Notes: generated from the sequence alone by a model not told the origin. A stretch of DNA of 61,369 bases from Nitrospira sp. (GCA_005116895.1 SWDO01000001.1:108150-169518), one strand, 5' to 3'; positions 25,763-34,370 are shown, counted from the stretch's first letter. Translations and numbers: made by a program.

Positions 25763-26611
25763 TTAAGAAGGGATCTGTCGGGGATCTGGGCGATCTCGGA
25801 AAAATCGAAACAGCAGGTAGCCGTTTATCAAGACTACGATCGACAAGATGCTGTAGGTTGTTAGGGTGGAGGCAAGGTTTAACTCAACTAACACTCGAGA
25901 CAGACCGAATCCTACTATCAGCCCGTCGAACGCCATACAAATGCGCCTGAATGTTTCAGGATCCATCAAGCGAATGAGATACGTCCCGAGCGGAATGCCG
26001 ATGATGACGCTGGGAACGATATAGGGAATAATTTCCATGCTACCGGCGCTGTAGAAACCGATAAACCCGTAAGCGATGGCTGTTAGTGAAGACTCTGTCA
26101 GGCGAATGATCCCCAATGCCGCACGGAAGTCTTGTTTTGGATAGCCTTGATTGTTAAAGAGGAGAGCCAAGGGGGGGCCGGAAATTGTCGTAAGGGAATA
26201 GAGGGTACCGAGCCCCACCCCAAATGGTACGCCTATAGCCTTTTCAGCGCGAATTGGTTTCCGGATACCCGCTGCCTGGAGAAGAATCAAGGGTAGCAGA
26301 AAAAGATAGGTGACGAACTTGATCCATGCTGGCTGCACCAAAAAGAGCAGATAGCTGCCAATACCCACTCCGACCGCCAGACCGCCAAGAATTGGAGCGA
26401 CGCGCCAGAAGACGCTGGGGATGCTTTTCCGATTGATGAAGAGAACATACGCGTTGATGACGAGTTCGATGAGTACGAGGGCTGGGTTCAAAATGCGATT
26501 GGTGAAAAACAAGAGGGCGACAGGAACCGTGATGGAGGAGAAACCGTACCCTAGTGCGCCGTTCACTGTGGCGGCGACAAATGTAATGAGGACAAGAACG
26601 ACTACGTCCAT
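25763..26611 (-). CDS. TauE/SafE-family membrane exporter
   Basis: A 282-residue integral membrane protein of about eight helices. The TauE/SafE signature repeats appear as NGALGYGFSSITVPVALLFF near the N-terminus and FGVGLGTLYSLTTISGPPLALLF near the middle. The family exports sulfite, sulfoacetate and related anions. I infer a sulfur-oxyanion role from family and from the Rrf2 regulator that lies only six bases upstream and is co-transcribed. Substrate is not determined by sequence. Confidence 0.85.
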   Translation of the reverse strand: MDVVVLVLITFVAATVNGALGYGFSSITVPVALLFFTNRILNPALVLIELVINAYVLFINRKSIPSVFWRVAPILGGLAVGVGIGSYLLFLVQPAWIKFVTYLFLLPLILLQAAGIRKPIRAEKAIGVPFGVGLGTLYSLTTISGPPLALLFNNQGYPKQDFRAALGIIRLTESSLTAIAYGFIGFYSAGSMEIIPYIVPSVIIGIPLGTYLIRLMDPETFRRICMAFDGLIVGFGLSRVLVELNLASTLTTYSILSIVVLINGYLLFRFFRDRPDPRQIPS

Positions 26612-26617
26612 GGGGGA

Positions 26618-27052
26618 TTAGCCTTTAGGATGGCCGGCAGCAAAGTCGGCAAGTGAATAGTGATCGAGGACCCCAGCAATCGCATCGCGGACTTTGCCCA
26701 TTACCTGCTGCACGGGACACCGCGGCTTGTTCGTGTAGGGACAGTCGTTGCATTTTTGGTAGGCCGTCTTGCTGACGCAGCTGATCGGTGCCAGCGGACC
26801 ATCGAGGATGCGTATGACTTGACCGAGTGTGATCTCGTTCGGTTGTTTAATCAGGTCATATCCTCCGTTGACTCCACGTCGGCTGGAGACGAGCCCAGCT
26901 CGTTTGAGTGTGAGAAGAATCTGCTCCAAGAATTCAACGGGGATGTGCTGGCGATCGGCAATGTCACGGCGCTGCAGCGTTGTCTTTCCGTGGACCAGCG
27001 CGAGTTCAAGCAATGCCCGGAGGCCGTATTCACTTTTTTTCGAGAGTTTCAT
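26618..27052 (-). CDS. Rrf2-family transcriptional regulator, probable Fe-S sensor
   Basis: A 144-residue winged helix-turn-helix repressor. The opening MKLSKKSEYGLRALLELA and the recognition region FLEQILLTLKRAGLVSSRRGVNGGY are classic Rrf2/IscR. Cys residues at about 92, 101, 104 and 112 (SCVSK, KCNDCPYTNKPRC) match the cluster-binding segment of IscR, NsrR or RirA-like sensors, so a [2Fe-2S] or [4Fe-4S] cluster is likely. It heads a two-gene operon with the TauE/SafE exporter. A palindrome over its own -10 box suggests autoregulation. Confidence 0.9.
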   Translation of the reverse strand: MKLSKKSEYGLRALLELALVHGKTTLQRRDIADRQHIPVEFLEQILLTLKRAGLVSSRRGVNGGYDLIKQPNEITLGQVIRILDGPLAPISCVSKTAYQKCNDCPYTNKPRCPVQQVMGKVRDAIAGVLDHYSLADFAAGHPKG

Positions 27053-27064
27053 AATCTAGAGTTA

Positions 27065-27110
27065 GTTTATCAACAATAGTTACAATAGGGTAAACTCAAA
27101 GGCTCGTCAA
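27065..27110 (-). promoter_or_regulatory. Rrf2 promoter with overlapping palindrome
   Basis: On the reverse strand TTGACG (27110-27105) and TATTGT (27087-27082) are 17 bases apart, a good sigma-70 promoter for the rrf2-tauE operon. The 31-bp stretch 27065-27095 starts gtttatcaaca and ends atagggtaaac, an imperfect palindrome centred on 27080 that covers the -10 box. This is the expected position for autorepression by the Rrf2 protein. Confidence 0.65.
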
Positions 27111-27240
27111 GGTCAAAGTTTTTGAGATGGGTGATCTTCGGTCATCTCACATTTGTTCCAGTATCTACTCCCAGCTTTTATTCCCTCCCTGCATCCATTA
27201 AGATAGGCGTCGGTTATCGTCCTTCTCCACGAGGCCATTT

Positions 27241-28602
27241 TTGAAATCCAAGATTGTCTTTTCTTGCCAAACCTGTGGACATCAGGCGCCACGGTGGCTC
27301 GGTCGCTGTCCTGACTGCGGCGGCTGGAATACGATGAAAGAGGAGCGGCAAGCGGCGACCGGAAAGGGTCGTCCTGCTGCTATGAAGACAGCTCAGCCCA
27401 AGGCCACTCCCATCGGTGACATCGAAGTCGTGGGAGAGGATCGTCGGCTCACCGGGATTGGTGAATTCGATCGAGTCCTGGGAGGTGGAGTCATTCCGGG
27501 CTCGGTAATTTTGATCGGAGGCGATCCTGGAATTGGCAAGACGACGCTGCTCTTGCAGGCCTTGCCACGGTTAGCGACAAAGGCAGCGCCGGTTCTGTAC
27601 GTTTCCGGAGAAGAGTCTCCCCGGCAGATCAAGATGCGTGGGCAACGGCTGGGTATTGAACATCCATATCTGCTGATCTTGGCCGAAACCTCCCTTGAAC
27701 AGATTCTTAAAACGGTGCAGGAAACTGAGCCGGCTGCAGTGGTGGTCGATTCGATCCAAACGGTGTATACGGAACAAATTACCTCCGCTCCCGGTAGCAT
27801 CAGCCAAGTTCAGGAGGTGGCTGGACAGCTCATGTGGTTTGCCAAGCGGGCTGGTGTGCCGGTTTTCATCATTGGGCATGTCACGAAAGAGGGCGCGATT
27901 GCAGGGCCACGGTTGCTGGAACATATCGTCGATACAGTGTTGTACTTTGAAGGAGATAAGGGGCACAGCTACCGGATTCTCCGCGCCGTCAAGAATCGTT
28001 TTGGATCGACCAATGAAATCGGGGTCTTTGAAATGAAGGATGTCGGGCTCGAAGAGGTGAATAATCCATCGGAATTGTTTCTGGCGGAACGTCCTCAACG
28101 GAGTACCGGATCGGTGGTGGTGTCGAGCCTCGAAGGGACGAGGCCAATACTGGTTGAACTGCAAGCGTTGGTTTCCTCAACCACCTATGCTATGCCCAAG
28201 CGAATGGCGAACGGGGTGGAGGTCAATCGAGTATCGCTGCTGCTTGCGGTCATGGAAAAACGGCTGGGAGTGCATCTTTCCGGACAGGATGTGTATGTGA
28301 ATATTGTGGGAGGGATGCACGTCGACGAGCCGGCGATTGACCTGGGGATCGTAGCCGCTGTCACATCCAGTTTACGGGAAAGGCCTGTCGAGCCGGGGAC
28401 GTTACTGTTGGGGGAGGTCGGTTTGGGTGGAGAGGTACGTGCCGTCAGTCAGGCTGAACTGCGTATTCGTGAGGCCGCGAAGATGGGGTTCAAACGGTGC
28501 ATTTTGCCTGAACGAAATCTGGCGAAGCTCGATCCCATCGACAACATGGAGCTGATCGGTATTCAAGAAGTGCGAGAGGCACTAGATGTGGTGTTGGCGT
28601 GA
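27241..28602 (+). CDS. radA: DNA repair protein RadA
   Basis: A 453-residue RecA-like branch-migration helicase for homologous recombination intermediates. It has an N-terminal zinc ribbon (CQTCGHQ, then CPDCGGWNT), Walker A GGDPGIGKTTLLLQ, Walker B region VVVDSIQTVYT, the RadA-specific KNRFGSTNE motif, and a C-terminal Lon-like domain (VYVNIVGGMHVDEPAIDLGIVAA split by the family GLGGEVR). Length is normal. The start is TTG at 27241, which gives the correct distance to the zinc ribbon. Just after its stop lies a long hairpin element. Confidence 0.95.
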   Translation: MKSKIVFSCQTCGHQAPRWLGRCPDCGGWNTMKEERQAATGKGRPAAMKTAQPKATPIGDIEVVGEDRRLTGIGEFDRVLGGGVIPGSVILIGGDPGIGKTTLLLQALPRLATKAAPVLYVSGEESPRQIKMRGQRLGIEHPYLLILAETSLEQILKTVQETEPAAVVVDSIQTVYTEQITSAPGSISQVQEVAGQLMWFAKRAGVPVFIIGHVTKEGAIAGPRLLEHIVDTVLYFEGDKGHSYRILRAVKNRFGSTNEIGVFEMKDVGLEEVNNPSELFLAERPQRSTGSVVVSSLEGTRPILVELQALVSSTTYAMPKRMANGVEVNRVSLLLAVMEKRLGVHLSGQDVYVNIVGGMHVDEPAIDLGIVAAVTSSLRERPVEPGTLLLGEVGLGGEVRAVSQAELRIREAAKMGFKRCILPERNLAKLDPIDNMELIGIQEVREALDVVLA

Positions 28603-28607
28603 GGAGA

Positions 28608-28708
28608 GGCATGGCGAAGCGGAAGGGTCTCGGTGCTCGCCCAACGCGCGGCTTCGGAAAGCCCTCGTTGGATGCGCGCAGTAAGAGACTCTTCCACTCC
28701 GCCCTGCC
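28608..28708. repeat. Long imperfect inverted repeat (about 101 bp)
   Basis: The central stem CCAACG, GGCTT facing AAGCC, CGTTGG is nearly perfect around 28641-28671. The outer arms ggcatggcgaagcggaag and its partner cttccactccgccctgcc match imperfectly out to both ends. The element begins six bases after the radA stop and ends 22 bases before the next ATG. It could act as a terminator or be a mobile palindromic repeat like the one at 9727-9852, whose sequence is different. Confidence 0.65.
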
Positions 28709-28730
28709 ATAAGGATAAAGAAGAAATAGG

Positions 28731-29567
28731 ATGCTGAGACGCGCGTATCCGCTTTCGTTCCTAACAGCCTTCGGGCTTCTCTTCGCCGCATGTGCCCTGT
28801 TTGTGCCGAAGCATGAAGCGCCACCGCTTAAGCAGGTGACCGCCGAAGAACTAACCGCTCTTTTGCACCATCGTGAAGCGGCCATCCAATCCCTAAAGGG
28901 ATTGTTCAGCGCGAAAGTGCGGGGTGGACTCATCCCCATTGCATCACGAATAGAGGGTACGGTCTACTACCGTCGTCCGAATGCGTTGCGGCTGAGAGGG
29001 TTTACTTCTCTTGGAGGCGAGCTGTTCGACTTTGCTCAAGCGGATGATCTGTACAGACTCCGCTTGCCTCTGGAGGGAAAGACCTATACTGGTCACCAGT
29101 CTGAGATGAAAGATGCAGGAAAATTGGCTCGATTCTCTCAGCTGAGTGTCTGGGCGGTCGGTGGCGTGTTGCGGACGAACGCTATTGCCAGGGATGAAAT
29201 GGTTAAGGTCGTGGAAGACCGAGGTCGATATCGTCTCGACGTCTATGCGCCAGCAATCGGGGGAACGAGCCCATCGCGTTCGCCGATCCACCGGCTCTGG
29301 TTTGACCGCCGATTACTCGTGGTACAGGAAGAGTGGCTTGGGTCGAGCGGGGAGGTCGAGGCGACGATTCAGTATGACGATTTTAGGCCGCTCGAGGAGT
29401 TGAAAAGTATTCCAGCACAGGCTATGGGCGATCAGGATGTTCGGCTCTTTCGCCCGTTCAAGATTTCTCTCGAAGATGGTCGCGGACAAGGCTCTGTGCA
29501 AGTCATCTTCCATGAGATGCATCACAATCACGCGATACGGGCGGAAGATTTAGGTCAGATCTCATAA
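28731..29567 (+). CDS. Outer-membrane-type lipoprotein (DUF4292/LolB-like)
   Basis: A 278-residue lipoprotein with a lipobox (LLFAAC) after an N-terminal hydrophobic segment. The mature part is beta-rich, with the pattern seen in LolA/LolB and DUF4292 proteins: IQSLKGLFSAKVRGG, SRIEGTVYYRRPNALRLRGF, then ELFDFAQADDLYRLRLPLEGKTYTG. Such folds hold a hydrophobic cavity for lipid or lipoprotein binding, and I infer an envelope role. It is closely followed by tsaB (6 bp), forming a likely operon with tsaB and rimI. Confidence 0.75.
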   Translation: MLRRAYPLSFLTAFGLLFAACALFVPKHEAPPLKQVTAEELTALLHHREAAIQSLKGLFSAKVRGGLIPIASRIEGTVYYRRPNALRLRGFTSLGGELFDFAQADDLYRLRLPLEGKTYTGHQSEMKDAGKLARFSQLSVWAVGGVLRTNAIARDEMVKVVEDRGRYRLDVYAPAIGGTSPSRSPIHRLWFDRRLLVVQEEWLGSSGEVEATIQYDDFRPLEELKSIPAQAMGDQDVRLFRPFKISLEDGRGQGSVQVIFHEMHHNHAIRAEDLGQIS

Positions 29568-29573
29568 TCGTCG

Positions 29574-30365
29574 ATGAAAATTCTTGCGGTTGAAACAGCT
29601 ACGACGTGGCAGAGTGTCGCGATTCTTGAAGACGACCGCATTGTCGCGATGCATGAGCAAGAGGCTGGTGGTGCGCAGGGCTCCCTCCTTTTGCCCACTA
29701 TCGATCGATTGTTTGCTCAATCCGGATTGCGGCTTGGCGATCTCAGTGGTCTTGCCTGTTCGATCGGGCCAGGCTCGTTTACCGGTATCCGAGTGGGTAT
29801 TGCCACGTGCCTAGGACTTCGAGGAGCCACGGGTCTTCCGCTCATGCTGGTCCCGACACTGGAAGCCATGGCGAGGAATGTGGAAGCGGCAACCGTTCCC
29901 GTCTGTCCAATACTGGTCAGTCGTCGTGGGGAAGTGTACTGGGCGATTTTCCGTTGGACAGGGGATGGGCGATTCGATCGTGTTGTCAGTGAACAGGTTA
30001 GCCCCCCAGGAGCCCTCGCTCAGAGTCTCACCGAACCTACATTGGTACTCGGGGCCGGCTGGTCTTCGATGGAATCGGAGATTCGAGCGGCATTGCCTGC
30101 GTCGGTCACCGTGACGGTGGGACCACAGGACGTCTTCAAACCGTCGGCTACTCACGTCGCTCGTATCGGGCTGGAACGACTTCGATGCGGTGAAATTGCC
30201 GGAGATCTGGTGATGCCGCTGTATGTTCAGCGGACCGAAGCGGAAATCCAATACGAAAGGTCCGGCGGTGTGTCGTCCGTTGCGAGGCGTCGGCAGCGGG
30301 TTGAAACCAAAGTTGCCGCGCGGTTGGCTCGTGGACGTCGGCGGTCGGATCGGCAGGACAGGTGA
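29574..30365 (+). CDS. tsaB: tRNA t6A synthesis protein TsaB
   Basis: A 263-residue ASKHA-fold protein that supports TsaD in making N6-threonylcarbamoyladenosine at tRNA position 37. The opening MKILAVETATTWQSVAI and the GSFTGIRVGIATCLGLRGA block are diagnostic. It lacks the metal His pair of TsaD, as expected for TsaB. The C-terminus carries a basic tail (RRRQRVETKVAARLARGRRR), longer than usual. Its stop overlaps GTG at 30362 in front of rimI. The catalytic partner tsaD lies about 8 kb away in another operon. Confidence 0.92.
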   Translation: MKILAVETATTWQSVAILEDDRIVAMHEQEAGGAQGSLLLPTIDRLFAQSGLRLGDLSGLACSIGPGSFTGIRVGIATCLGLRGATGLPLMLVPTLEAMARNVEAATVPVCPILVSRRGEVYWAIFRWTGDGRFDRVVSEQVSPPGALAQSLTEPTLVLGAGWSSMESEIRAALPASVTVTVGPQDVFKPSATHVARIGLERLRCGEIAGDLVMPLYVQRTEAEIQYERSGGVSSVARRRQRVETKVAARLARGRRRSDRQDR

Positions 30366-30373
30366 GCCGCGAC

Positions 30374-30892
30374 ATGGTGATGTCTGAATTCCAGATTTTC
30401 CCAGCGACGCCGGATATGTTACCGGACATCCTTGCTTTGGAAGAGGCTTGCTTCTCATCCCCTTGGACGCGCAAAATGCTCGAGGCTGAGTTAACGAACA
30501 ATCAATTCGCACATTTTCTTGTCGCGAGGCGGCGAGAGGAGTCGATACCACAGGCTGAACCCACGATTATTGGGTACCATTGCTTCTGGATTGTCTTTGA
30601 AGAGCTGCGATTGATGAATGTGGCGGTACGAGAGTCGATGCGGAGAAGAGGGGTTGGAAAAGCGCTTGTCACTGAAGCCCTGCGTCTGGGATTAGAACAA
30701 GCGGCTACTCGAGCAGTCCTCGAAGTCAGAGCCTCGAACGATCCAGCGTGTTCTCTCTATGCTCGTCTAGGTTTTGTCCAGATGGGTCATCGCCCTCGTT
30801 ACTACACGAATCCCATTGAAGATGCCGTGCTGATGGAAATGCATCCGCTCGTGATATCGGGTGGCCAGCAGCTGGCAAAGGTTTTACCTTAG
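30374..30892 (+). CDS. rimI: Ribosomal protein S18-alanine N-acetyltransferase RimI
   Basis: A GNAT acetyltransferase of 172 residues from the ATG at 30374. The acetyl-CoA pyrophosphate loop is present as RESMRRRGVGKALV. Substrate-side features include EEACFSSPWTRKMLEAEL near the N-terminus and EVRASNDPACSLYARLGFVQMGHRPRYY-type C-terminal motifs (seen as NDPACSLYARLGF and RPRYY). AGGTGAG lies seven bases before this ATG; a GTG at 30362 overlapping the tsaB stop is the alternative. tsaB-rimI adjacency is common in bacteria and supports both calls. Confidence 0.9.
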   Translation: MVMSEFQIFPATPDMLPDILALEEACFSSPWTRKMLEAELTNNQFAHFLVARRREESIPQAEPTIIGYHCFWIVFEELRLMNVAVRESMRRRGVGKALVTEALRLGLEQAATRAVLEVRASNDPACSLYARLGFVQMGHRPRYYTNPIEDAVLMEMHPLVISGGQQLAKVLP

Positions 30893-30940
30893 GGAGGTGG
30901 ATCAGCTTCAATAGAGTCAATTTAACCAGGAGGTGTCGTT

Positions 30941-31180
30941 ATGTTGACGGAAGATGCGATTGTTGAACAACTTCGCCACTCCAACACTGAATTTCGGGAA
31001 CTAGAAGCGTCCCACCATCGCCTGGATCTTGAACTTAACGAGCTGCAGAAGCGCCATGTGTTGACCCCGTCGGAAGAAATCGAGAAAAAGCGGATGCAAA
31101 AGGAAAAATTGGTGAAGAAAGACAAGCTTGCAGAACTGATTCGTCTCCACCGTGAGCACAGGCTCGAACCGGCGCGGTAG
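30941..31180 (+). CDS. Small DUF465/YdcH-family coiled-coil protein
   Basis: Seventy-nine residues, nearly all helical and charged: LRHSNTEFRELEASHHRLD, then LNELQKRHVLTPSEEIEKKRMQKEK-type hairpin sequence. The H-x-L-D pattern followed by a turn with LTPSEEIEKK is typical of the DUF465 (YdcH) family, small antiparallel coiled-coil proteins of unknown role. AGGAGGTG sits eight bases before the ATG, a strong ribosome site. It lies between rimI and tatC. Confidence 0.8.
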   Translation: MLTEDAIVEQLRHSNTEFRELEASHHRLDLELNELQKRHVLTPSEEIEKKRMQKEKLVKKDKLAELIRLHREHRLEPAR

Positions 31181-31226
31181 ATAGGTTGATCGGCCACCGA
31201 TTCTGCAGGCGGCTGAATCTGTCGAT

Positions 31227-32003
31227 ATGGAACAGGCCATTCATCCGCTCGCCTCCCACATCCAAGGCGTCAAGAGACGACTGCTCATCATTGGTGCGAC
31301 GGTCTTGGCTGCGTTGGTGCTGACCTTCTCTTTTTCCGCCGAAATGGTGGCGTGGCTCAACCGGCCCTTTTCAAACCAACTGGCGTTTTATGGCCCAACG
31401 GAGGCGCTGTTCGCTTCGATCAAGGTGTCGTTGTTGGCAGCCCTCATTCTCAGTTTGCCGGTCATTTTTTATCAGTGTTGGAAGTTTATCGAGCCCGCCC
31501 TGTTGCAGAAAGAACAGCGTTGGGCCATCCCGCTATTCATGGTGGCTGGGGGGCTGTTCGCGGTAGGGCTGGTCTTCTGCAATGTCGTGATTTTGCCGCT
31601 CGTGATCGATCTGTTCGTGAGTTTCGGACTCGATCGTGATATCACCCCGCAGCTGAGCGTTGGCACCTATATTGATTTTAACGTGAAATTTTTGCTCATC
31701 TTCGGCTGTGCGTTTGAGCTACCCTTAGTCATGAGTCTCGTGGCGATGACTGGAGTGGTATCAGCGGACACGTTCGCTCGTTACCGCAAACATGCCATTT
31801 TGTTGTGTCTTATTGTCTCCGCCATCGTGACTCCTGATGCTACGCTCTTTACCATGCTTTTGATGGCGGTTCCCCTGATGGCGCTGTATGAGATCGGGAT
31901 TCTCGGCGCTCGAATTTTTGGGCGAAAACCGGACTCAGGAGGGATCGATTTGCCGCTTGATCCGGACCTGCCGATGAATACCGCTGGAACGAGGCTACGA
32001 TGA
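31227..32003 (+). CDS. tatC: Sec-independent translocase TatC
   Basis: A 258-residue inner-membrane protein with six predicted helices, core of the twin-arginine export channel for folded proteins. Family landmarks: cytoplasmic N-terminus with HIQGVKRRLL, the periplasmic FYGPTEALFASIKVSL loop, the conserved Glu in FELPLVMSLVAMTGVV and RYRKHAILLCLIVSAIVTPDAT. No tatA or tatB lies alongside. The stop overlaps the ATG of the next gene (32000-32003), so a secreted beta-propeller is coupled to it. Confidence 0.93.
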   Translation: MEQAIHPLASHIQGVKRRLLIIGATVLAALVLTFSFSAEMVAWLNRPFSNQLAFYGPTEALFASIKVSLLAALILSLPVIFYQCWKFIEPALLQKEQRWAIPLFMVAGGLFAVGLVFCNVVILPLVIDLFVSFGLDRDITPQLSVGTYIDFNVKFLLIFGCAFELPLVMSLVAMTGVVSADTFARYRKHAILLCLIVSAIVTPDATLFTMLLMAVPLMALYEIGILGARIFGRKPDSGGIDLPLDPDLPMNTAGTRLR

Positions 32004-33079
32004 GGCATCGGACTGTAAAGGTTCAGTGCATACGCACGATCGCCTCTGTGATCGTCATGTGGGGAGCTTTTCTCTGCTTGGGTGGCGGTGAGAGTCTCCA
32101 GGCTTCCGATCCGCTGAGGATTGCAGAGACTTCGACAGCCTCGGGGCAATCTGAACAATCTGCAGCCAGCGTGCAGGCTCTTGTGATGGGGAGCAATGGA
32201 GTTCTCTATGCCGGATCCTTCGGGCATGGGATTTTTCGAACCGTAGATCAAGGCGCGACGTGGGCTCCAGTGGGGGGTGGCATCACTGATCCGTTTATCT
32301 TGAGTTTGGCCTCCGCGAAAGATGGAGCCATCTATGCCGGTACGTTTCGTGGTGGAGTATTTCGCTCACGAGACAAAGGGAACAGCTGGCAGCCGGTCAA
32401 TGTGGGGCTCAAGCGGCTTGAGGTCAAGGCCTTATTGGTGGTGGACCACGAACTGTTTGCCGGTACCGGAGATGGCGTGTATCGCCTGCATGGCTCCGAG
32501 GATCGTTGGACGCCTGTGACGTCGGGGTTAGACGATATTCTGGTCCATGCCCTCGCTCGCTCTGCCGATGGAACGTTATTCGCAGGGACTTCTGGTCAAG
32601 GTCTCTTTCGGTTTAGCCCTGGCTCTACTGACTGGGTACGCATGCGGCATGGATTGAAGGATCATGAAGGAATGATCGAAAATTTCATTCGTGTTCTTGT
32701 CATCGATCAGGATCAAAGTGTTTTGGCCGGCACGTTTGACGGCGGGGTGTTTCGTAGTGCCGACAGCGGACTGACGTGGCGGTCAATCAGCCGGGTCCTG
32801 CCTAATGACTCTATCCGGGGTATTGTATTTAGTGACGACGGAGTCGTCGTGGCAACCGGCAATGGAATTTTCAAGACTGTGGATAAAGGCAAGCAATGGA
32901 TTCCTCTCAATAAGGGCCTGACGAGCCTTGCGGTGCAAGTGTTGATCGGATCGGGTGATAAAGGTCTGTACGCGGGGACGAGTTCCGGGGTGTTTCGTAG
33001 CGACGATGGCACCTCCTGGATAGCTGTCAATCAGGGGCTGGAGGTGGGAATCGCGCCCCCGCCATTTCTTTTTCGCTAA
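32000..33079 (+). CDS. Secreted beta-propeller protein (BNR/YCF48-like repeats)
   Basis: A 359-residue protein with an N-terminal signal sequence (SVIVMWGAFLCLGGGESLQA). About seven repeats follow, each with a GVFRS/GIFRT-type strand and a D-x-G-x-x-W turn, for example HGIFRTVDQGATWAPV, GGVFRSRDKGNSWQPV, GGVFRSADSGLTWRSI and GIFKTVDKGKQWIPL. These are BNR/Ycf48-like propeller blades. In other bacteria such proteins act as assembly factors or glycan-binding proteins; no specific role is visible. It overlaps tatC and precedes a cyclophilin. Confidence 0.85.
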   Translation: MRHRTVKVQCIRTIASVIVMWGAFLCLGGGESLQASDPLRIAETSTASGQSEQSAASVQALVMGSNGVLYAGSFGHGIFRTVDQGATWAPVGGGITDPFILSLASAKDGAIYAGTFRGGVFRSRDKGNSWQPVNVGLKRLEVKALLVVDHELFAGTGDGVYRLHGSEDRWTPVTSGLDDILVHALARSADGTLFAGTSGQGLFRFSPGSTDWVRMRHGLKDHEGMIENFIRVLVIDQDQSVLAGTFDGGVFRSADSGLTWRSISRVLPNDSIRGIVFSDDGVVVATGNGIFKTVDKGKQWIPLNKGLTSLAVQVLIGSGDKGLYAGTSSGVFRSDDGTSWIAVNQGLEVGIAPPPFLFR

Positions 33080-33099
33080 ATTTAGAAAGGACGAATGTA

Positions 33100-33612
33100 A
33101 TGGCTGAGATAGGCGAGAAAACACGGGCAACAATAGCCGTGACAAGTAAGGGACAACCCATGGGAGAAATCGTACTCAGGTTTTTCTCGGATCTGGCGCC
33201 CGGTCACGTCACTAACTTTGTGAAGCTTTCCAAGGATGGGTTGTACAATGGGACGACGTTTCACCGTGTCATTCCCGGGTTCATGATTCAGGGAGGGGAT
33301 CCCAACAGTAAGAATTCTGACCGGTCATCCCACGGAATGGGTGGACCGGGTCATAAAGTAAAGGCGGAGTTTAACAGTACGCCACACAAGCGAGGTATTG
33401 TCTCGATGGCCCGTGCGAACGATCCAGATAGCGCTGGGTCACAGTTCTTTATTTGTGTCGCAGATGCCAATTTTCTGGATTGGCAATACACGGCCTTTGG
33501 GGAAGTGGTCAGCGGAATGGAGGTAGCCGATAAGATTGTTACGATGAAGCGTGACGGGCGAGACAATCCGCTGGAGCGAGCCGAGATGACCGTCACGATC
33601 AGCGAGGGGTAA
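33100..33612 (+). CDS. Cyclophilin-type peptidyl-prolyl isomerase
   Basis: A 170-residue cytosolic cyclophilin with no signal peptide. Catalytic and binding blocks: FHRVIPGFMIQGGD (active-site Arg and Gln), SMARANDPDSAGSQFFI and the loop FLDWQYTAFGEV. Length and layout match PpiB. It assists folding by cis-trans isomerisation of proline bonds. It lies 20 bp after the propeller gene and 17 bp before a lipoprotein gene in one transcription direction. Confidence 0.93.
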   Translation: MAEIGEKTRATIAVTSKGQPMGEIVLRFFSDLAPGHVTNFVKLSKDGLYNGTTFHRVIPGFMIQGGDPNSKNSDRSSHGMGGPGHKVKAEFNSTPHKRGIVSMARANDPDSAGSQFFICVADANFLDWQYTAFGEVVSGMEVADKIVTMKRDGRDNPLERAEMTVTISEG

Positions 33613-33629
33613 CAGGGAAGGAGTGAAAT

Positions 33630-34370
33630 GTGAGCTGTAAGGAGACCCATAATCGGACAGGCTGGATCATGACCGGACTCCTCGCTCTGTACTCCATTCT
33701 GTCGGTCGGTTGTGCCGCTCCGCATGTGCCAGCGCGAATTATTTACGAGGATCCGGTCAATTTTGTGCGGTTGGAAGAGGACTCGGAAGTGCTCGCGGAA
33801 TGGCCACCGAGTCACCATACCCATCCGTTTACAATCGAACCGGATAAATTACGGACGATTTTGTCGGGCTTGAAGGTGCAGGAGCATTGGATTGCGCTGC
33901 AGCGGTGGATGCGAGGGGAGTCTCCCTTGGTTCCCGCCTTCACGGAGGAGGAGTTGACTCTCTTGTCTGTGCGTCTATCGGAAGCGCTGGCTGAGGCGAA
34001 AGCCAACGAACGAGTGACCTTTTATTTGAGCCAGCCGCAGACATTCGCCCGGCGAATTATCACGACGGGTGGGTTCTACGTTCATGGGACGGAACTGCAC
34101 ATTATTCTAGGAAATTGGAGGATTATTTACGGCATCCCGGCTTATGGGATGATCTATGATCGGCGTTATCCGATGCGACCGACCGCCGCGAAAGGCTTTG
34201 ATTTAAGGTTTGAACCAGCTGAGGCCGTTGTTCCGATGAAGAGCAGCCTGCTAGACGGAGTTTTAGCTAATGCCAAGGACGAACTCATCATCGATCTGAC
34301 CAAGCTCGATCCACCCGATCCAGAAATATCTCTCATACGATCGTGCTTGAATCATGAGTCTCTGTGTTAG
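33630..34370 (+). CDS. Lipoprotein of unknown function (246 aa)
   Basis: I do not recognise a named family. The N-terminus has a lipobox (ILSVGC) after a hydrophobic stretch TGLLALYSILS, so it should be lipid-anchored. The mature region is mixed alpha/beta with a helical segment (ALQRWMRGESPLVPAFTEEEL) and a beta region ending in IIYGIPAYGMIYDRRYPMRPT. The start is GTG at 33630 with AAGGAG six bases upstream. It ends the tatC-propeller-cyclophilin gene run. A reverse-strand glycosyltransferase relic converges on it. Confidence 0.7.
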   Translation: MSCKETHNRTGWIMTGLLALYSILSVGCAAPHVPARIIYEDPVNFVRLEEDSEVLAEWPPSHHTHPFTIEPDKLRTILSGLKVQEHWIALQRWMRGESPLVPAFTEEELTLLSVRLSEALAEAKANERVTFYLSQPQTFARRIITTGGFYVHGTELHIILGNWRIIYGIPAYGMIYDRRYPMRPTAAKGFDLRFEPAEAVVPMKSSLLDGVLANAKDELIIDLTKLDPPDPEISLIRSCLNHESLC

